Counted from the first letter of the stretch, positions 34,328 to 43,417 are shown. The stretch: 64,000 bases of DNA from IDS-8 sp964424805 (GCA_964424805.1 CAYRKH010000011.1:1-64000); one strand, 5' to 3'. The notes: generated by a model from the sequence alone, not told the origin. Made by a program: numbers and translations.

Positions 34328-34546
34328 ATGAATGTTTTTACTTTTGTAATCGTCCTGGTCACCGTCGTGCTGTGCGCAAGGCTGATCCAGGCTTATCTCG
34401 AGAATCGCAGCAACGATAGCCGGTCCGCCGACGAGTTCGAGGAGACGATTGCAAAAATGGACGTACTGGAAGAACGCATCCAGGTGCTGGAGCGCATCAT
34501 CACTGAAAACCGGTTCGACCTGAAAAAGGAGATCGACGGCCTCTGA
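34328..34546 (+). CDS. Small membrane coiled-coil protein of the psp operon
   Basis: A 72-residue protein with an N-terminal membrane helix (NVFTFVIVLVTVVLCARLIQ) and a helical tail, MDVLEERIQVLERIITENRF. The tail end (LERIITENRFDLKKEIDGL) closely matches the PspC2 end (LERYVTSSRFDLDQEFRKL), and the layout resembles PspB. GAGAGG lies upstream of the ATG. It is likely a third signalling or scaffold component of this psp system, but no named family was recognised. Confidence 0.75.
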   Translation: MNVFTFVIVLVTVVLCARLIQAYLENRSNDSRSADEFEETIAKMDVLEERIQVLERIITENRFDLKKEIDGL

Positions 34547-34573
34547 TCGCCCGTCGCCTACCGGGTACGCGCT

Positions 34574-34933
34574 TTACTGGTTGCTCGCCTGGTACTCTCT
34601 CAGCTCGGCATTGAAATCCGCCGCGGCCTTCTGCATCTCATCGTGCGCGGCGTTGTATTTCTTCGTCAGCACCGCTTCGCGCTGCTGAAGGACCTCCGGG
34701 TCGACCTCACCGAGTTCGGCGCGCGCGGCCTCCTCCTGGTCCACGAGGCACTGCTGGTAATCCTCGAGGCTCTTGATATAGGCGTTGACTTCCTTCTGGC
34801 CGGCGATCATCTCTTCTTTCGTTGCGGAGCTGCCGTTCGGCACCTCCGGGCTTTGGGGATATTCACAGGCGACGCTCGCCCCGGCGAACAGCAACGAGGT
34901 CAGACAAACGGCGGACAAGCTGGATTTCATCAT
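34574..34933 (-). CDS. Small secreted protein of unknown function
   Basis: A 119-residue protein with a clear signal peptide (MMKSSLSAVCLTSLLFAGASVA, likely cut before CEYPQS). The rest is a charged, mostly helical chain rich in Glu, Ala and Gln, with one further cysteine (QQCLVDQEE). No domain was recognised. It converges with the psp operon. Confidence 0.7.
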   Translation of the reverse strand: MMKSSLSAVCLTSLLFAGASVACEYPQSPEVPNGSSATKEEMIAGQKEVNAYIKSLEDYQQCLVDQEEAARAELGEVDPEVLQQREAVLTKKYNAAHDEMQKAAADFNAELREYQASNQ

Positions 34934-35005
34934 TATCGGTATTACCCGGTGACTGGGAAGGCGGTTATTTAATCACTTTGCGGCGGAGGCCGGCAAGCAT
35001 CCGGC

Positions 35006-37459
35006 TCAGGCGAACAGGGCGCGGTGCGAATCGGTGCCTTCCGTCTGGGCAAGCAGCAGCTCGAGGTAGTCCTCGGAGCTCATGGGGTCGCCGAACAGCA
35101 GGCCCTGCACGTAGGTACAGTTCAGGTTCTGCAGGAACGCGAGCTGCTCCTCCGACTCGACTCCTTCTGCGACGACGTCCATTTTGAGGCTGCGCCCCAT
35201 GTGAATGATAGTGCCGACGATAGTCGCGTCATCCGCGTTCACCGCAACGTCCCGCACGAACGACTGGTCAATCTTGAGGGTGCTGATCGGGAATTGCTGC
35301 AGCGCACTCAGCGACGAGTAACCGGTGCCGAAATCGTCGATGGCGAGGTGCAGCCCGAGGGAATACAGCTCGTCCAGCAGGCGGATCGTGCGGCGCGGGT
35401 TCTCCATCAGCGTCGTCTCCGTGATCTCGAGCTCCAGCGACGTCGGCGAGACTTCATACTTGCGCAGGATGGCGTTGATGCGGCTGATGAAGTTCGGTTG
35501 CCGGAGCTGCTTCAGTGACAGGTTCACCGAGACGCGGCCGGGATAGGACACGGAACGCTGCCAGTACCGGAAGTCCTCGCACACCCGCTCGAGCACCCAC
35601 TCGCCGATCTCGACGATCAGGTTGGTTTCTTCCGCGATCGGGATGAAATCGGAGGGCAGGATGATGCCGCGCTCCGGCAGTTCCCAGCGCACCAGTGCCT
35701 CGGCGCCGACCACCGCGCCGGTTTCGATGTTGTACTTGGGCTGGTAGTGCACGAGCAGTTCGTCACGCTCGAACGCGCGCTTCAGCTTGCTTTTGGTCAT
35801 CAGCCGCTCGACCGCGGCCTCGTTCATCTCCGGCACGTAGTAGGAATAGATGTTGCCGCCGTTCTTTTTCGCGTGATACAGCGCCGCGTCCGCGTTGCGG
35901 ATGAGATCGATGACGTTCGGCGCGTCGTCCGGGTAGCAGGCGATACCCATGCTCGCGGTCATGAACACCTCGTGGCCCTGCACGTAGAACGGGTCGGCGA
36001 GGCGGTCCAGGAGCGTTCGTGCGAGATCGTCGAGATAGGCTTTCTGGTCGGAGCGCTCGCCGTGAGCGTCCACGATGACCGCAAATTCGTCGCCTGCCAG
36101 CCTCCCGATCACCGACTCTTCGGGCAGCGCGGAGGTCAAGCGATCGGCGACCGTTTCGAGGGTGGTGTCGCCGGCGAGATGGCCGAAGGTGTCGTTGATC
36201 TCCTTGAAGTGATCGATGTCGATGTAAAAAAGGTACAGCGACCGCTGCGCGCGGCGCGCGCGGGCAATTGCCCGCTGCAGCAGGTGCTGGAACTGCATGC
36301 GGTTCGGGATCTTGGTCAGCGCGTCGATGCGAGCGAGGTAGCGGATGCGCTGCTCGGCACGGCGGCGCTCCGTGATGTTCTGGGCGGCATAGATCCGGTC
36401 GCCTGAGCCCTCGTCGTCACCGGCGATGGTCGAGCCGGTGTACGACACCGGTACGGACTCCCCGCTGCGTGTCAGGAGAAACGCTTCCCTGGGAATGCCG
36501 GCGGGCGAATCGACGGCCAGCGAACCGCCCTTCTGCTTGTCGACGATCAGGTCGAGCGGTTGCCCGACGAGATCGTTCTCGCTGTAGTTCAGCATGCGGA
36601 TGGTGGCTTCGTTGATCCGCGTGATGGTGCCGTTCGCATTGGTAACGATGACGGCTTCGTTCATCCCGGACAGCACCCGGTCGACGTAATCGCGCGACAG
36701 CGTCGTTCGCTGGAGCTTGTCGCGCATGTTGTTGAAGACTTCCGCGAGGTCGCCGAGCTCGTCGCCTTTCATGACCTTGAGCGGCTCGCCGAAATCGGAC
36801 TCGCTCAGCTTCTCGGCCTGCACCTTGAGCTCGCGGATGCGGCGCGCCTGCGTCCGCGAAATGCTCCAGATCACCGCCATGCACAGCAGCAGGGCGACCA
36901 CGGTGGCGCCGCCGATCCAGATAAAGGTATCGTTGCGATAGCTCGCTTCCTGCCGCAGCAGGCCCTGTTCGAATGCCTGCGATTCCCGGTGCAGGTCCGA
37001 CAGCTCGAAACTGGCGACCAGTCGGCCGATCGCGACCCCGTCTTGCAGCAGGGGATACGTGAGGTTCAGCCGGTCGGTACGCCACTGCGGTGACTCGGCA
37101 GCGACGGCGTCCGGCGGGATATCGCCGGCTTCCACGCGCAGTCCGCCGTTGCCCTGGAAGCGCAGCCCCGCCAGGCTGCTGCCGGACGCCGCTGCCCGCT
37201 CGATGACCGCCCGGATCGCCGCGCCGTCGTCGGGATCGGGGAGGGCGGCCAGCTGGTCCGCGACGTGGCGCAGGTCGCTGCGAGCCTGCCGCTCGAAACC
37301 GGCCACGAGGCTCGCGTTGTGCTCGTCCACGCTCGCGCCGACGATGCCCCCCGCCAGCCAGCGGTACTGGCCGTAGAACATCGATAGCATAATGCCGACG
37401 ACGACCAGCGACAGCGTCGAGGCAAGAATGAGGTATCTCGGTAAGATTCTGCCAGTCAT
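35006..37459 (-). CDS. Membrane GGDEF/EAL cyclic-di-GMP protein with HAMP and PAS domains
   Basis: An 817-residue inner-membrane sensor. It has a membrane helix at about 10-30, a periplasmic domain of about 150 residues, a second helix (WIGGATVVALLLCMAVIWSI), HAMP, PAS (NANGTITRINEATIRMLNYS), then GGDEF and EAL domains. The GGDEF signature reads AGDEF (GRLAGDEFAVIVD), an allowed variant, and an I-site RxxD is not obvious. EALVRW and DDFGTGYSSL are intact, so phosphodiesterase activity is likely and cyclase activity possible. It would adjust cyclic-di-GMP in response to a periplasmic cue. It is a single-gene unit. Confidence 0.93.
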   Translation of the reverse strand: MTGRILPRYLILASTLSLVVVGIMLSMFYGQYRWLAGGIVGASVDEHNASLVAGFERQARSDLRHVADQLAALPDPDDGAAIRAVIERAAASGSSLAGLRFQGNGGLRVEAGDIPPDAVAAESPQWRTDRLNLTYPLLQDGVAIGRLVASFELSDLHRESQAFEQGLLRQEASYRNDTFIWIGGATVVALLLCMAVIWSISRTQARRIRELKVQAEKLSESDFGEPLKVMKGDELGDLAEVFNNMRDKLQRTTLSRDYVDRVLSGMNEAVIVTNANGTITRINEATIRMLNYSENDLVGQPLDLIVDKQKGGSLAVDSPAGIPREAFLLTRSGESVPVSYTGSTIAGDDEGSGDRIYAAQNITERRRAEQRIRYLARIDALTKIPNRMQFQHLLQRAIARARRAQRSLYLFYIDIDHFKEINDTFGHLAGDTTLETVADRLTSALPEESVIGRLAGDEFAVIVDAHGERSDQKAYLDDLARTLLDRLADPFYVQGHEVFMTASMGIACYPDDAPNVIDLIRNADAALYHAKKNGGNIYSYYVPEMNEAAVERLMTKSKLKRAFERDELLVHYQPKYNIETGAVVGAEALVRWELPERGIILPSDFIPIAEETNLIVEIGEWVLERVCEDFRYWQRSVSYPGRVSVNLSLKQLRQPNFISRINAILRKYEVSPTSLELEITETTLMENPRRTIRLLDELYSLGLHLAIDDFGTGYSSLSALQQFPISTLKIDQSFVRDVAVNADDATIVGTIIHMGRSLKMDVVAEGVESEEQLAFLQNLNCTYVQGLLFGDPMSSEDYLELLLAQTEGTDSHRALFA

Positions 37460-37725
37460 CCGCTAATGAGACTCTGTGGCCAGCTGCAGATTCACTGCGC
37501 GCCACCACCGGGACTTCCGCCCCTTGTTATTCTTTGCTTTTTCGCAGGGTCCAAGTGGCCGGCTCCGACGGTCCCGCAGCGCTGGCCTCGAGCATCCACC
37601 ATGGATTCCCGATAGTCTACCCGCTGTATCGGGGCGACAGAAGCAATTTTGGGCGCAGGGTTTGGGGCGCTGCAGGGTTGCGGTGAGTGGCTCCTTAGTT
37701 TTGGCGCCGGGGCTGGCGGAGGCGC

Positions 37726-37806
37726 GACCGGGGGAGGCCTTTGGCGGAATGGCTCCCTCGGGGCCCTGTCGGTCCGCTTTATTTCCGCCAAAGGCCTCCC
37801 CCGGTC
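37726..37806. repeat. Perfect 24-bp inverted repeat
   Basis: Left arm 37726-37749 (starts GACCGGGGGAGGCC, ends GGCGGAA) is the exact reverse complement of right arm 37783-37806, with a 33-base loop. It lies in a 767-bp stretch without a recognisable gene (37460-38226). The strong stem could act as a bidirectional terminator-like structure or be a remnant of a mobile element. No transposase is nearby. Confidence 0.75.
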
Positions 37807-37892
37807 ACACCTCCGCCCGTCAACTCCGTGCCCGCCTGTAGCACCGCCTGACACACGCCGGCCCTGTGCCGCTTTTCCGTACCGGCGAGCGA

Positions 37893-38009
37893 GTCGGCGC
37901 CACCCTACGCACCGTCGCAACTGCGGCCGAGGTTGGCGCCACGCTACGCGCCAACGCCACGATGACCGAGGTTGGCGCCACCGCACGCACCAGCGCAGCC
38001 GTGATCGGG
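37893..38009. repeat. 39-bp tandem repeat, three units
   Basis: Three consecutive units of 39 bases each start with GTYGGCGCCAC: 37893-37931, 37932-37970 and 37971-38009. The units differ by several substitutions. The period is a multiple of three, so several frames read through with 13-residue repeats. Composition and the lack of a start signal argue against a gene. Confidence 0.6.
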
Positions 38010-38116
38010 GGGAGGGGTGTTCGGCGGCCTGCGAGGCATGGATGCCGAGCCGGCAGGCCCACAGGGACGTGCTCGTGGCCGGCGCCGAAGGCCCCTCCCC
38101 CCGATCACGGCTGCGC
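37993..38116. repeat. Imperfect 34-bp inverted repeat
   Basis: Left arm 37993-38026 and right arm 38083-38116 are reverse complements at 32 of 34 positions (arms begin GCGCAGCCGTGATCGG). They are separated by 56 bases. The left arm overlaps the third 39-bp tandem unit. Together with the hairpin at 37726-37806, this makes the whole gap between the GGDEF/EAL gene and bactofilin unusually rich in secondary structure. Confidence 0.7.
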
Positions 38117-38226
38117 CAGCCCCGGCCGATCAGGTTACGTTCCACCACCCCGGAACCTTCCCCACCCGCAGACCATCCCCCAAAAACCACGGCCCCGCAG
38201 AACACCCAAGGCCGCCGGCTGCGGAA

Positions 38227-38634
38227 TCAGTCCGGTTCGTCGCCCTTGCGCTTCTCGACGAATTCGGTGGGCTCGGAGCGCCCCGTGGTTTTCATCGTGC
38301 CGTCGACCACGGCGCCTTCGGCGACCGCGATGGCGCCGCCCGTCACCGTGCCGGTGATGCGGGCGGAATTGACGATCTCGACGTGATCGGTCGCCTCGAT
38401 GTCACCCTCGACGGTGCCGGCAACAATCACGGAACGCGCTTTCAGCAGCCCCCGCCAGACGCCTTTCTCGGTGATGGACACCGAGCCGGACAGTTCGCTG
38501 TCGCCCTCGATCTCACCGCTGATCATGAAATCGCCGAGGCCGGACAAGACGCCCGTGATCTTGCAGCCTTCGTTGATCAGCGTCGTCGGCCCGCTGGAGC
38601 GGTCGCGGAAGCGCCGCTTTTTCGTGTCGTTCAT
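38227..38634 (-). CDS. Bactofilin family polymer-forming protein
   Basis: A 135-residue protein made largely of short beta-helix repeats (GVLSGLGDFMISGEIEGD, then VIVAGTVEGDIEATDHVEIV and ARITGTVTGGAIAVAEGAVV). It has a polar N-terminus (KKRRFRDRSSG) and a charged tail. Bactofilins polymerise on the inner membrane and organise cell-wall or polar functions. It is followed on the same strand by no obvious partner; a DUF2845-like gene precedes it by 22 bases. Confidence 0.9.
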   Translation of the reverse strand: MNDTKKRRFRDRSSGPTTLINEGCKITGVLSGLGDFMISGEIEGDSELSGSVSITEKGVWRGLLKARSVIVAGTVEGDIEATDHVEIVNSARITGTVTGGAIAVAEGAVVDGTMKTTGRSEPTEFVEKRKGDEPD

Positions 38635-38656
38635 GATCCCCCGATTCCAGGCCCGT

Positions 38657-39043
38657 TCAGTCCTGCTTTTCGTGATAGCCGTAGTCCAGCGTCTCGATGC
38701 CCGTCAACACGCCGCCCTCGAAGGTGAGCCTCCGCATGAGGCGCCTGGGGCCGAAATTATAGATGAACTCGGTGACGAGCAGGTGCTCGTAGAAGTTGCC
38801 GGGGCCGAAGCGCACGGCTTCCACGTGCGGCCTTTGCATCAGTTCGATCGGGGTGTAGGCCCGCACGGCAAAGCCGCGCTCCCGGATGGCGGTCGGTTCG
38901 CCGCAGCGCTCGACGACTTCTACCTGCAGCATGCCTTTGAGCACCAGCTTGCCATCGCAGCGGAGCGCGTTCGCCGGGCCGCCGTAAAGCAGGCCGGCGA
39001 TCACGCAGGCGATGAGCGGCAATGTTCGAGTGGCTGGTGTCAT
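38657..39043 (-). CDS. DUF2845-like secreted protein
   Basis: A 128-residue protein with a signal peptide (MTPATRTLPLIACVIAGLLY, cut near GGPANA). The mature part is LRCDGKLVLKGMLQVEVVERCGEP, typical of DUF2845: short repeats, two conserved cysteines, then TEFIYNFGPRRLMRRLTFE. The function is unknown. The ATG at 39043 gives a clean signal peptide; an ATG at 39082 would add 13 non-hydrophobic residues. Co-oriented with bactofilin. Confidence 0.75.
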   Translation of the reverse strand: MTPATRTLPLIACVIAGLLYGGPANALRCDGKLVLKGMLQVEVVERCGEPTAIRERGFAVRAYTPIELMQRPHVEAVRFGPGNFYEHLLVTEFIYNFGPRRLMRRLTFEGGVLTGIETLDYGYHEKQD

Positions 39044-39238
39044 CGATTCGGGATTGGTGCCGGCGAAACCCTCGGGAACCATTGCATTCTAAAGCATACG
39101 GTCTGAACAGCGGCTGAATGCCGGCCGTCCGCGCCGCGCGGCAGGCTGTCGCGCATCGTGGCGCCCGCGTTGTCAGCCCGCGAGAGCCGTCTGTATAGTG
39201 CATCGACGCGTCGGCCGCGAGCCCGGAGACTGCCTCTT

Positions 39239-40801
39239 TTGACCCCACAATTCGAAGAAAGGATCAGCCGGCTGGTCAGCGGCGGCATCGGGCTGGCGGG
39301 CGGTCTGAAGGGCATCGAGAAGGAAGCGCTGCGCGTTCGCCCGGACGGGACGCTCGCCGATACGCCACACCCCAAGCTTTTGGGCTCGGCGTTGACCAAC
39401 CGCTTTATCACCACCGATTTTTCCGAGGCGCTGCTGGAGTTCGTTACGCCCGCGTGCGCCACGACCGGTGAGACGCTCGGGTTCCTCTACGACATCCACC
39501 GGTTCACGTACGAACGGCTGGACGACGAGCTGCTGTGGACGGCGAGCATGCCCTGCCGTATCCCCGACGAGCCGGACATACCGATAGCGCAGTACGGAAC
39601 CTCCAACGTCGGCCTGATGAAGAACATCTACCGCCGCGGGCTTGCCTATCGCTACGGCCGCACCATGCAGACGATTGCCGGCATTCACTTCAATTATTCG
39701 GTGCCGGAAGCGTTCTGGCCGGCCTGGCAGGAGAAGCAAGCCCAGCGGGGTGAGCTGAGCGCATTCCGCTCCGCCGGCTACCTCGCGCTCCTGCGCAATT
39801 TTCGCCGCGTCGGCTGGCTGGTGCTGTACCTGTTCGGGGCCTCGCCGGCGCTGTGCCGGAGTTTCGCCACCGCCCCCGCAAGGGGCATGCCGCGGTTCGA
39901 TGCCGGCACACTCTACGAGCCGTTCGGCACGTCGCTCAGGATGAGCGACATCGGCTACTCCAACCGCACCCAGGCAAAGATCAACATCTCGCTGAACAGC
40001 GTGGAGGAGTATGTCGCCGGCCTCATCGCCGCCATCCGCACGCCGGAGCCGGCGTTTGAAAAGATCGGCGTAAAAGTCGACGGCGAGTACCGGCAGCTCA
40101 GCGCCAACCAGCTCCAGATCGAAAACGAGTACTACAGCCCGGCGCGGCCCAAGCGGAACGCCTTTTCCGGCGAGCGCCCCACCGAGGCCCTGCTGCGCGG
40201 CGGCGTCGAGTACGTCGAGATCCGTTCCTTCGACATCAACCCTTTCGACCCGGTCGGGATCAGCCATGACGCCATGCGCTTCATGGAGGCGCTGCTGCTT
40301 TATTGCCTGCTCGAGGAGAGCCCGCCGCTGGCGGAGGCCGACTGGGACGAGATCGCGGAGAACCACGCGCGTACGGCGCGCCGCGGCCGGGACCCGTCGC
40401 TGCGGCTCCTGCGCCACGGCCGCGAGCAGCGGCTCCCGGAGTGGGGCAGGGAAATCGTGGACGGCGCGGAGGCGGTCGCGGAGCTGATCGACGCGGCGGC
40501 GGGCAACCGGGATTACTCGCAGGCGGTGGCGGCACAGCGGGCCAAGCTCGCGGATAGCGGGGCGACGCCTTCGGCGCGCTTGCTGAAGGAGCTCGAAGAC
40601 TCGGGAAGCGGCTTCTTCGAGTTCGCCATGCGGGCCTCGCGCGGTCACCGTGACTGGTTTCACGCGCTCCCGCCCGGTAATCCGGAGCGGCGTCTCGAGC
40701 TGGAAGAGGAGGCCCGCAATTCCGTCAAGCGCCAGCGGGAGCTCGAGGCCTCGGATCACATGAGCTTCGACGAGTACCTGGAGAACTACTTCGCGAGTTG
40801 A
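39239..40801 (+). CDS. gshA: Glutamate-cysteine ligase
   Basis: A 520-residue E. coli-type GshA (518 in E. coli). It has LKGIEKEALRV, TDFSEALLEFVTP, the long conserved block TMQTIAGIHFNYS, and LRMSDIGYSN. It makes gamma-glutamylcysteine, the first and rate-limiting step of glutathione synthesis. No ATG fits: the TTG at 39239, with GGAG ten bases upstream, gives the family start LTPQFEERI. A more upstream in-frame ATG at 39158 adds 27 basic, low-complexity residues and is less likely. gshB is not in the window. Confidence 0.93.
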   Translation: MTPQFEERISRLVSGGIGLAGGLKGIEKEALRVRPDGTLADTPHPKLLGSALTNRFITTDFSEALLEFVTPACATTGETLGFLYDIHRFTYERLDDELLWTASMPCRIPDEPDIPIAQYGTSNVGLMKNIYRRGLAYRYGRTMQTIAGIHFNYSVPEAFWPAWQEKQAQRGELSAFRSAGYLALLRNFRRVGWLVLYLFGASPALCRSFATAPARGMPRFDAGTLYEPFGTSLRMSDIGYSNRTQAKINISLNSVEEYVAGLIAAIRTPEPAFEKIGVKVDGEYRQLSANQLQIENEYYSPARPKRNAFSGERPTEALLRGGVEYVEIRSFDINPFDPVGISHDAMRFMEALLLYCLLEESPPLAEADWDEIAENHARTARRGRDPSLRLLRHGREQRLPEWGREIVDGAEAVAELIDAAAGNRDYSQAVAAQRAKLADSGATPSARLLKELEDSGSGFFEFAMRASRGHRDWFHALPPGNPERRLELEEEARNSVKRQRELEASDHMSFDEYLENYFAS

Positions 40802-40921
40802 TGCGCGGCAAGCCCCAGCATCGCGGCTAACTGTGCGCCGCTTCACATTTCGTTGCCGCGTATCGCAAGGACAGGGCGCGTTTGACCTATCCTAAGCGCT
40901 TTTGGTCCGGGGCGAGCCAGC

Positions 40922-41506
40922 GTGCTAAGGACGTTCTACTTCGGAATATTATGCGGCGTACTCGCGGCAGCCGGTGTGGCGTGGTTCGTGCCGGTGGTGG
41001 ACCAGCACCGCGAGCCATCCCTCGTCCTGGTTGAGGCCAACGGCGGCAACCGGGAAGCGTTCCACATCAACCTGCCGCAGGATCGTATCCTCGCGGGCAT
41101 GGCGGGCCCGGAGGCGCTGCCGGCCGAACTCCAGTGGCCCGCCAGCGGCGGACTGGCCGAGGCGCGGGCCGAGCTGTTCAAGATCCGCGATGCCAATGAC
41201 GTCGTCGTTGGCGTTGCGAGCCGGATCTCCGGTCCGGGTGCGGCCGAAAGCCCGGTCGTCGAATGGACGCTGCACCTGCCGGCGCGCGGCTCACTCTACG
41301 CGACCATGCAACCCGCCGCGGGCAACGACGGCTACCGCAGCGGTGCGCTGCGCGCCGGTACGCGCGAGTTTGCCGCGCGGCGGGGCAGCGTGACCGCGAG
41401 GCGCATCGACCTGCACGAGCGCCGGGCCGACGGCCTGGACGTCGAACAGCGAATCGAGCTGGTTACGGCCCTGGTGAGCAGCAGCACCCGGGAGGCTAAC
41501 GAATGA
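40922..41506 (+). CDS. Membrane-anchored protein of unknown function (tandem paralogue 1)
   Basis: A 194-residue protein with an N-terminal membrane anchor (FYFGILCGVLAAAGVAWFVP) and a mostly beta periplasmic part. SPVVEWTLHLPARGSLYATM aligns with LVNSVWQLYLPASGTLFIEQ of the next gene, and GTREFAARRGSV with GGSGRYAGLSTEA. The two are therefore distant tandem paralogues. The start is GTG, preceded by GGGGCGAG. The next ATG overlaps its stop (ATGA). No named family was recognised. Confidence 0.7.
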   Translation: MLRTFYFGILCGVLAAAGVAWFVPVVDQHREPSLVLVEANGGNREAFHINLPQDRILAGMAGPEALPAELQWPASGGLAEARAELFKIRDANDVVVGVASRISGPGAAESPVVEWTLHLPARGSLYATMQPAAGNDGYRSGALRAGTREFAARRGSVTARRIDLHERRADGLDVEQRIELVTALVSSSTREANE

Positions 41507-42177
41507 AATACGCGATCGCCTTCACGCTCGGGCTCCTTGCCGGAGCGGCACTGTTCCTGCTCGCGCTCTATCACAATCCGATCTTCGCCGCGCCGACGCT
41601 GTCGCCGCTCAGCGTATCCGGCGAGCCGCTGCTCGATGTCAATTTTTCGGCAGTGCCGGCGGAGTCCATTGCGTTTACCAACAACGGCGAATCCAGGGTG
41701 CAGCCGCACCCGGGGCAGATTACCCAGCTGTGGGAGCCGGCGATCCGCCACACCAGCATCCTGGTCGCGACACTGTCCGACAGCCGGGGAGCGCCGGCCG
41801 GCTTCGGCGTCAAGTTCGTTTCCGGATCCGAGCAGACGAGCCTCTTGACGTCCGAGGCGCTGGTGAACAGCGTCTGGCAGCTTTACCTGCCGGCGAGCGG
41901 CACGCTGTTCATCGAACAGACGGAGAACCTGTGGAGCTATTTCCGCAGCATCGTGCTTCCGGCGCGCTGGAACTCGGCCGACAGCTGGCGCGGCACCTGG
42001 TACGGGATCACCACGGTCGGCCCGGGGGCGCTGGGTACCGCGCGGGTCACCGGCGGCAGCGGCCGCTACGCGGGCCTGTCGACCGAAGCGATCGAATCGT
42101 GGCGCGCCCAGGCCTATTCCGCGCGGCGCGGTCCGGTGGCGATGACGGGCCACCTGACGATCGCGATACCCGATTGA
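41503..42177 (+). CDS. Membrane-anchored protein of unknown function (tandem paralogue 2)
   Basis: A 224-residue protein with an N-terminal anchor (YAIAFTLGLLAGAALFLLAL) and a beta-rich exported part. The C-terminal GTARVTGGSGRYAGLSTEA is reminiscent of allene-oxide-cyclase-like barrels, where a G-x-GRYAG turn is common. It overlaps the upstream paralogue by four bases, so the two are probably made in equal amounts and may interact. The function is unknown. Confidence 0.7.
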   Translation: MKYAIAFTLGLLAGAALFLLALYHNPIFAAPTLSPLSVSGEPLLDVNFSAVPAESIAFTNNGESRVQPHPGQITQLWEPAIRHTSILVATLSDSRGAPAGFGVKFVSGSEQTSLLTSEALVNSVWQLYLPASGTLFIEQTENLWSYFRSIVLPARWNSADSWRGTWYGITTVGPGALGTARVTGGSGRYAGLSTEAIESWRAQAYSARRGPVAMTGHLTIAIPD

Positions 42178-42202
42178 AAGCACCCACGGACGCGTAGCAC
42201 TC

Positions 42203-43417
42203 CTAAACCGCGTCTTTCAGCTCCGTCGCGGCATCGGCGAGGCGCGCCCTGTCGACTCCGCCGCCGTCCGCGATCAGCTTTTTCGCCTGCAGGAAGTCCT
42301 TTGGATGGTTGACCGCGTCGACGGCAATTACCCGGCCCTCGCGCAGGTACACGCAGGAAAAGGAGCGGTTGTCGGGGCTGCCGCGGAGGACGGTCTCGTC
42401 GTAGCCCTGTGAAAGGCCGGCGATCTGCAGCTTCAGGTCGTACTGGTCCGACCAGAACCACGGCACCTGCGCATAGGGCACGGGCTCACCGAGGATGGCC
42501 GCGGCAGCCGTACGTGCCTGCTCCAGCGCGTTCTGCACCGATTCCAGCCGGATACGGCGCCCGACGATCGAGTTCGGATGGAACGTGCAGTCGCCTACGG
42601 CATAGATGTCCGGGTCCTCCGTGCGGCAGTACTCGTCGACGACGATACCGTCGTTCACCGGGAGGTCCGCGCCGGCGGCGAGCTCCGTGTTCGGCACCAC
42701 GCCGATACCGATCACCGCGACGTCCGCGGGAATCTCCGTGCCGTCGGCCAGCAGGAGCCCCCGCAGCCGCCCGTCGCCCACGAACGCCTCCAGGCCCGTG
42801 CTGAGCCGGATGTTCACGCCGTGCGCGCGGTGCTCGCGTTCATAGAACGCCGACAGCTCGGATGAGACCACGCGTTTCATTACCCGGTCCAGCAACTCGA
42901 CCACCGTCACGTCCATGCCGAGCGCGGCGGCGACCGCGGCCACCTCCAGCCCGATATAGCCGGCGCCCGCGATGCAGATGCGGCGGCCTGCACCCATGCG
43001 GGCGCGTATGCCGTGCACGTCCTGCACGTTCCGCAGGTAGTGCACGCCTTCGAGGTCCACCCCCGGCAGGTCGAGGCGTCGGACGCGCGCGCCCGGCGCG
43101 AGCACGAGCTTGTCGTAGCCGGTCTCGCGGCCGCGGGTATCGACCACGCACTTGCGGCGCCGGTCGATTTTCGCGACGCGCGTGCCCAGCTGCAGTTCCA
43201 CACCCGCGCTCTCGTAGAACGCGGCAGGTTTGACGTAGAGCCGCTCCGCCGGTAGTTCGCCCGCCAGGAATTTCTTCGAAAGGGGCGGCCGCTGGTACGG
43301 CAGCCACGATTCCTCGCCGATGAGAACGATGTTTCCGGCGAATTTTTTCTGGCACAAGGTCGCGACCACCTGCCCGGCGGCGTGACCGGCACCCACAATG
43401 ACCACTGTCGATGACAT
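42203..43417 (-). CDS. FAD/NAD-dependent ferredoxin-type reductase
   Basis: A 404-residue flavoprotein of the putidaredoxin/rhodocoxin reductase group. The FAD motif is VVIVGAGHAAGQVVATL, the NAD motif ICIAGAGYIGLEVAAVAAAL, and YAVGDCTFHPN is the second FAD contact. YLPYQRPPLSKKFL-like LPYQRPPLSKKFL is present. Such proteins pass electrons from NADH to a small ferredoxin serving a P450 or dioxygenase, but no ferredoxin or oxygenase gene is nearby. The ATG at 43417 is set by the FAD-motif start; upstream in-frame codons lack family features. Confidence 0.9.
   Translation of the reverse strand: MSSTVVIVGAGHAAGQVVATLCQKKFAGNIVLIGEESWLPYQRPPLSKKFLAGELPAERLYVKPAAFYESAGVELQLGTRVAKIDRRRKCVVDTRGRETGYDKLVLAPGARVRRLDLPGVDLEGVHYLRNVQDVHGIRARMGAGRRICIAGAGYIGLEVAAVAAALGMDVTVVELLDRVMKRVVSSELSAFYEREHRAHGVNIRLSTGLEAFVGDGRLRGLLLADGTEIPADVAVIGIGVVPNTELAAGADLPVNDGIVVDEYCRTEDPDIYAVGDCTFHPNSIVGRRIRLESVQNALEQARTAAAAILGEPVPYAQVPWFWSDQYDLKLQIAGLSQGYDETVLRGSPDNRSFSCVYLREGRVIAVDAVNHPKDFLQAKKLIADGGGVDRARLADAATELKDAV

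Noticed and set aside
35006..37459. Degenerate GGDEF domain because of AGDEF
   Set aside because: AGDEF is an accepted active variant, so loss of cyclase activity cannot be claimed from this residue.
37492..38205. Open frames across the 37.5-38.2-kb stretch, including one with 13-residue repeats
   Set aside because: They lack ribosome sites, have low-complexity composition and merely read through 39-bp tandem repeats and inverted repeats.
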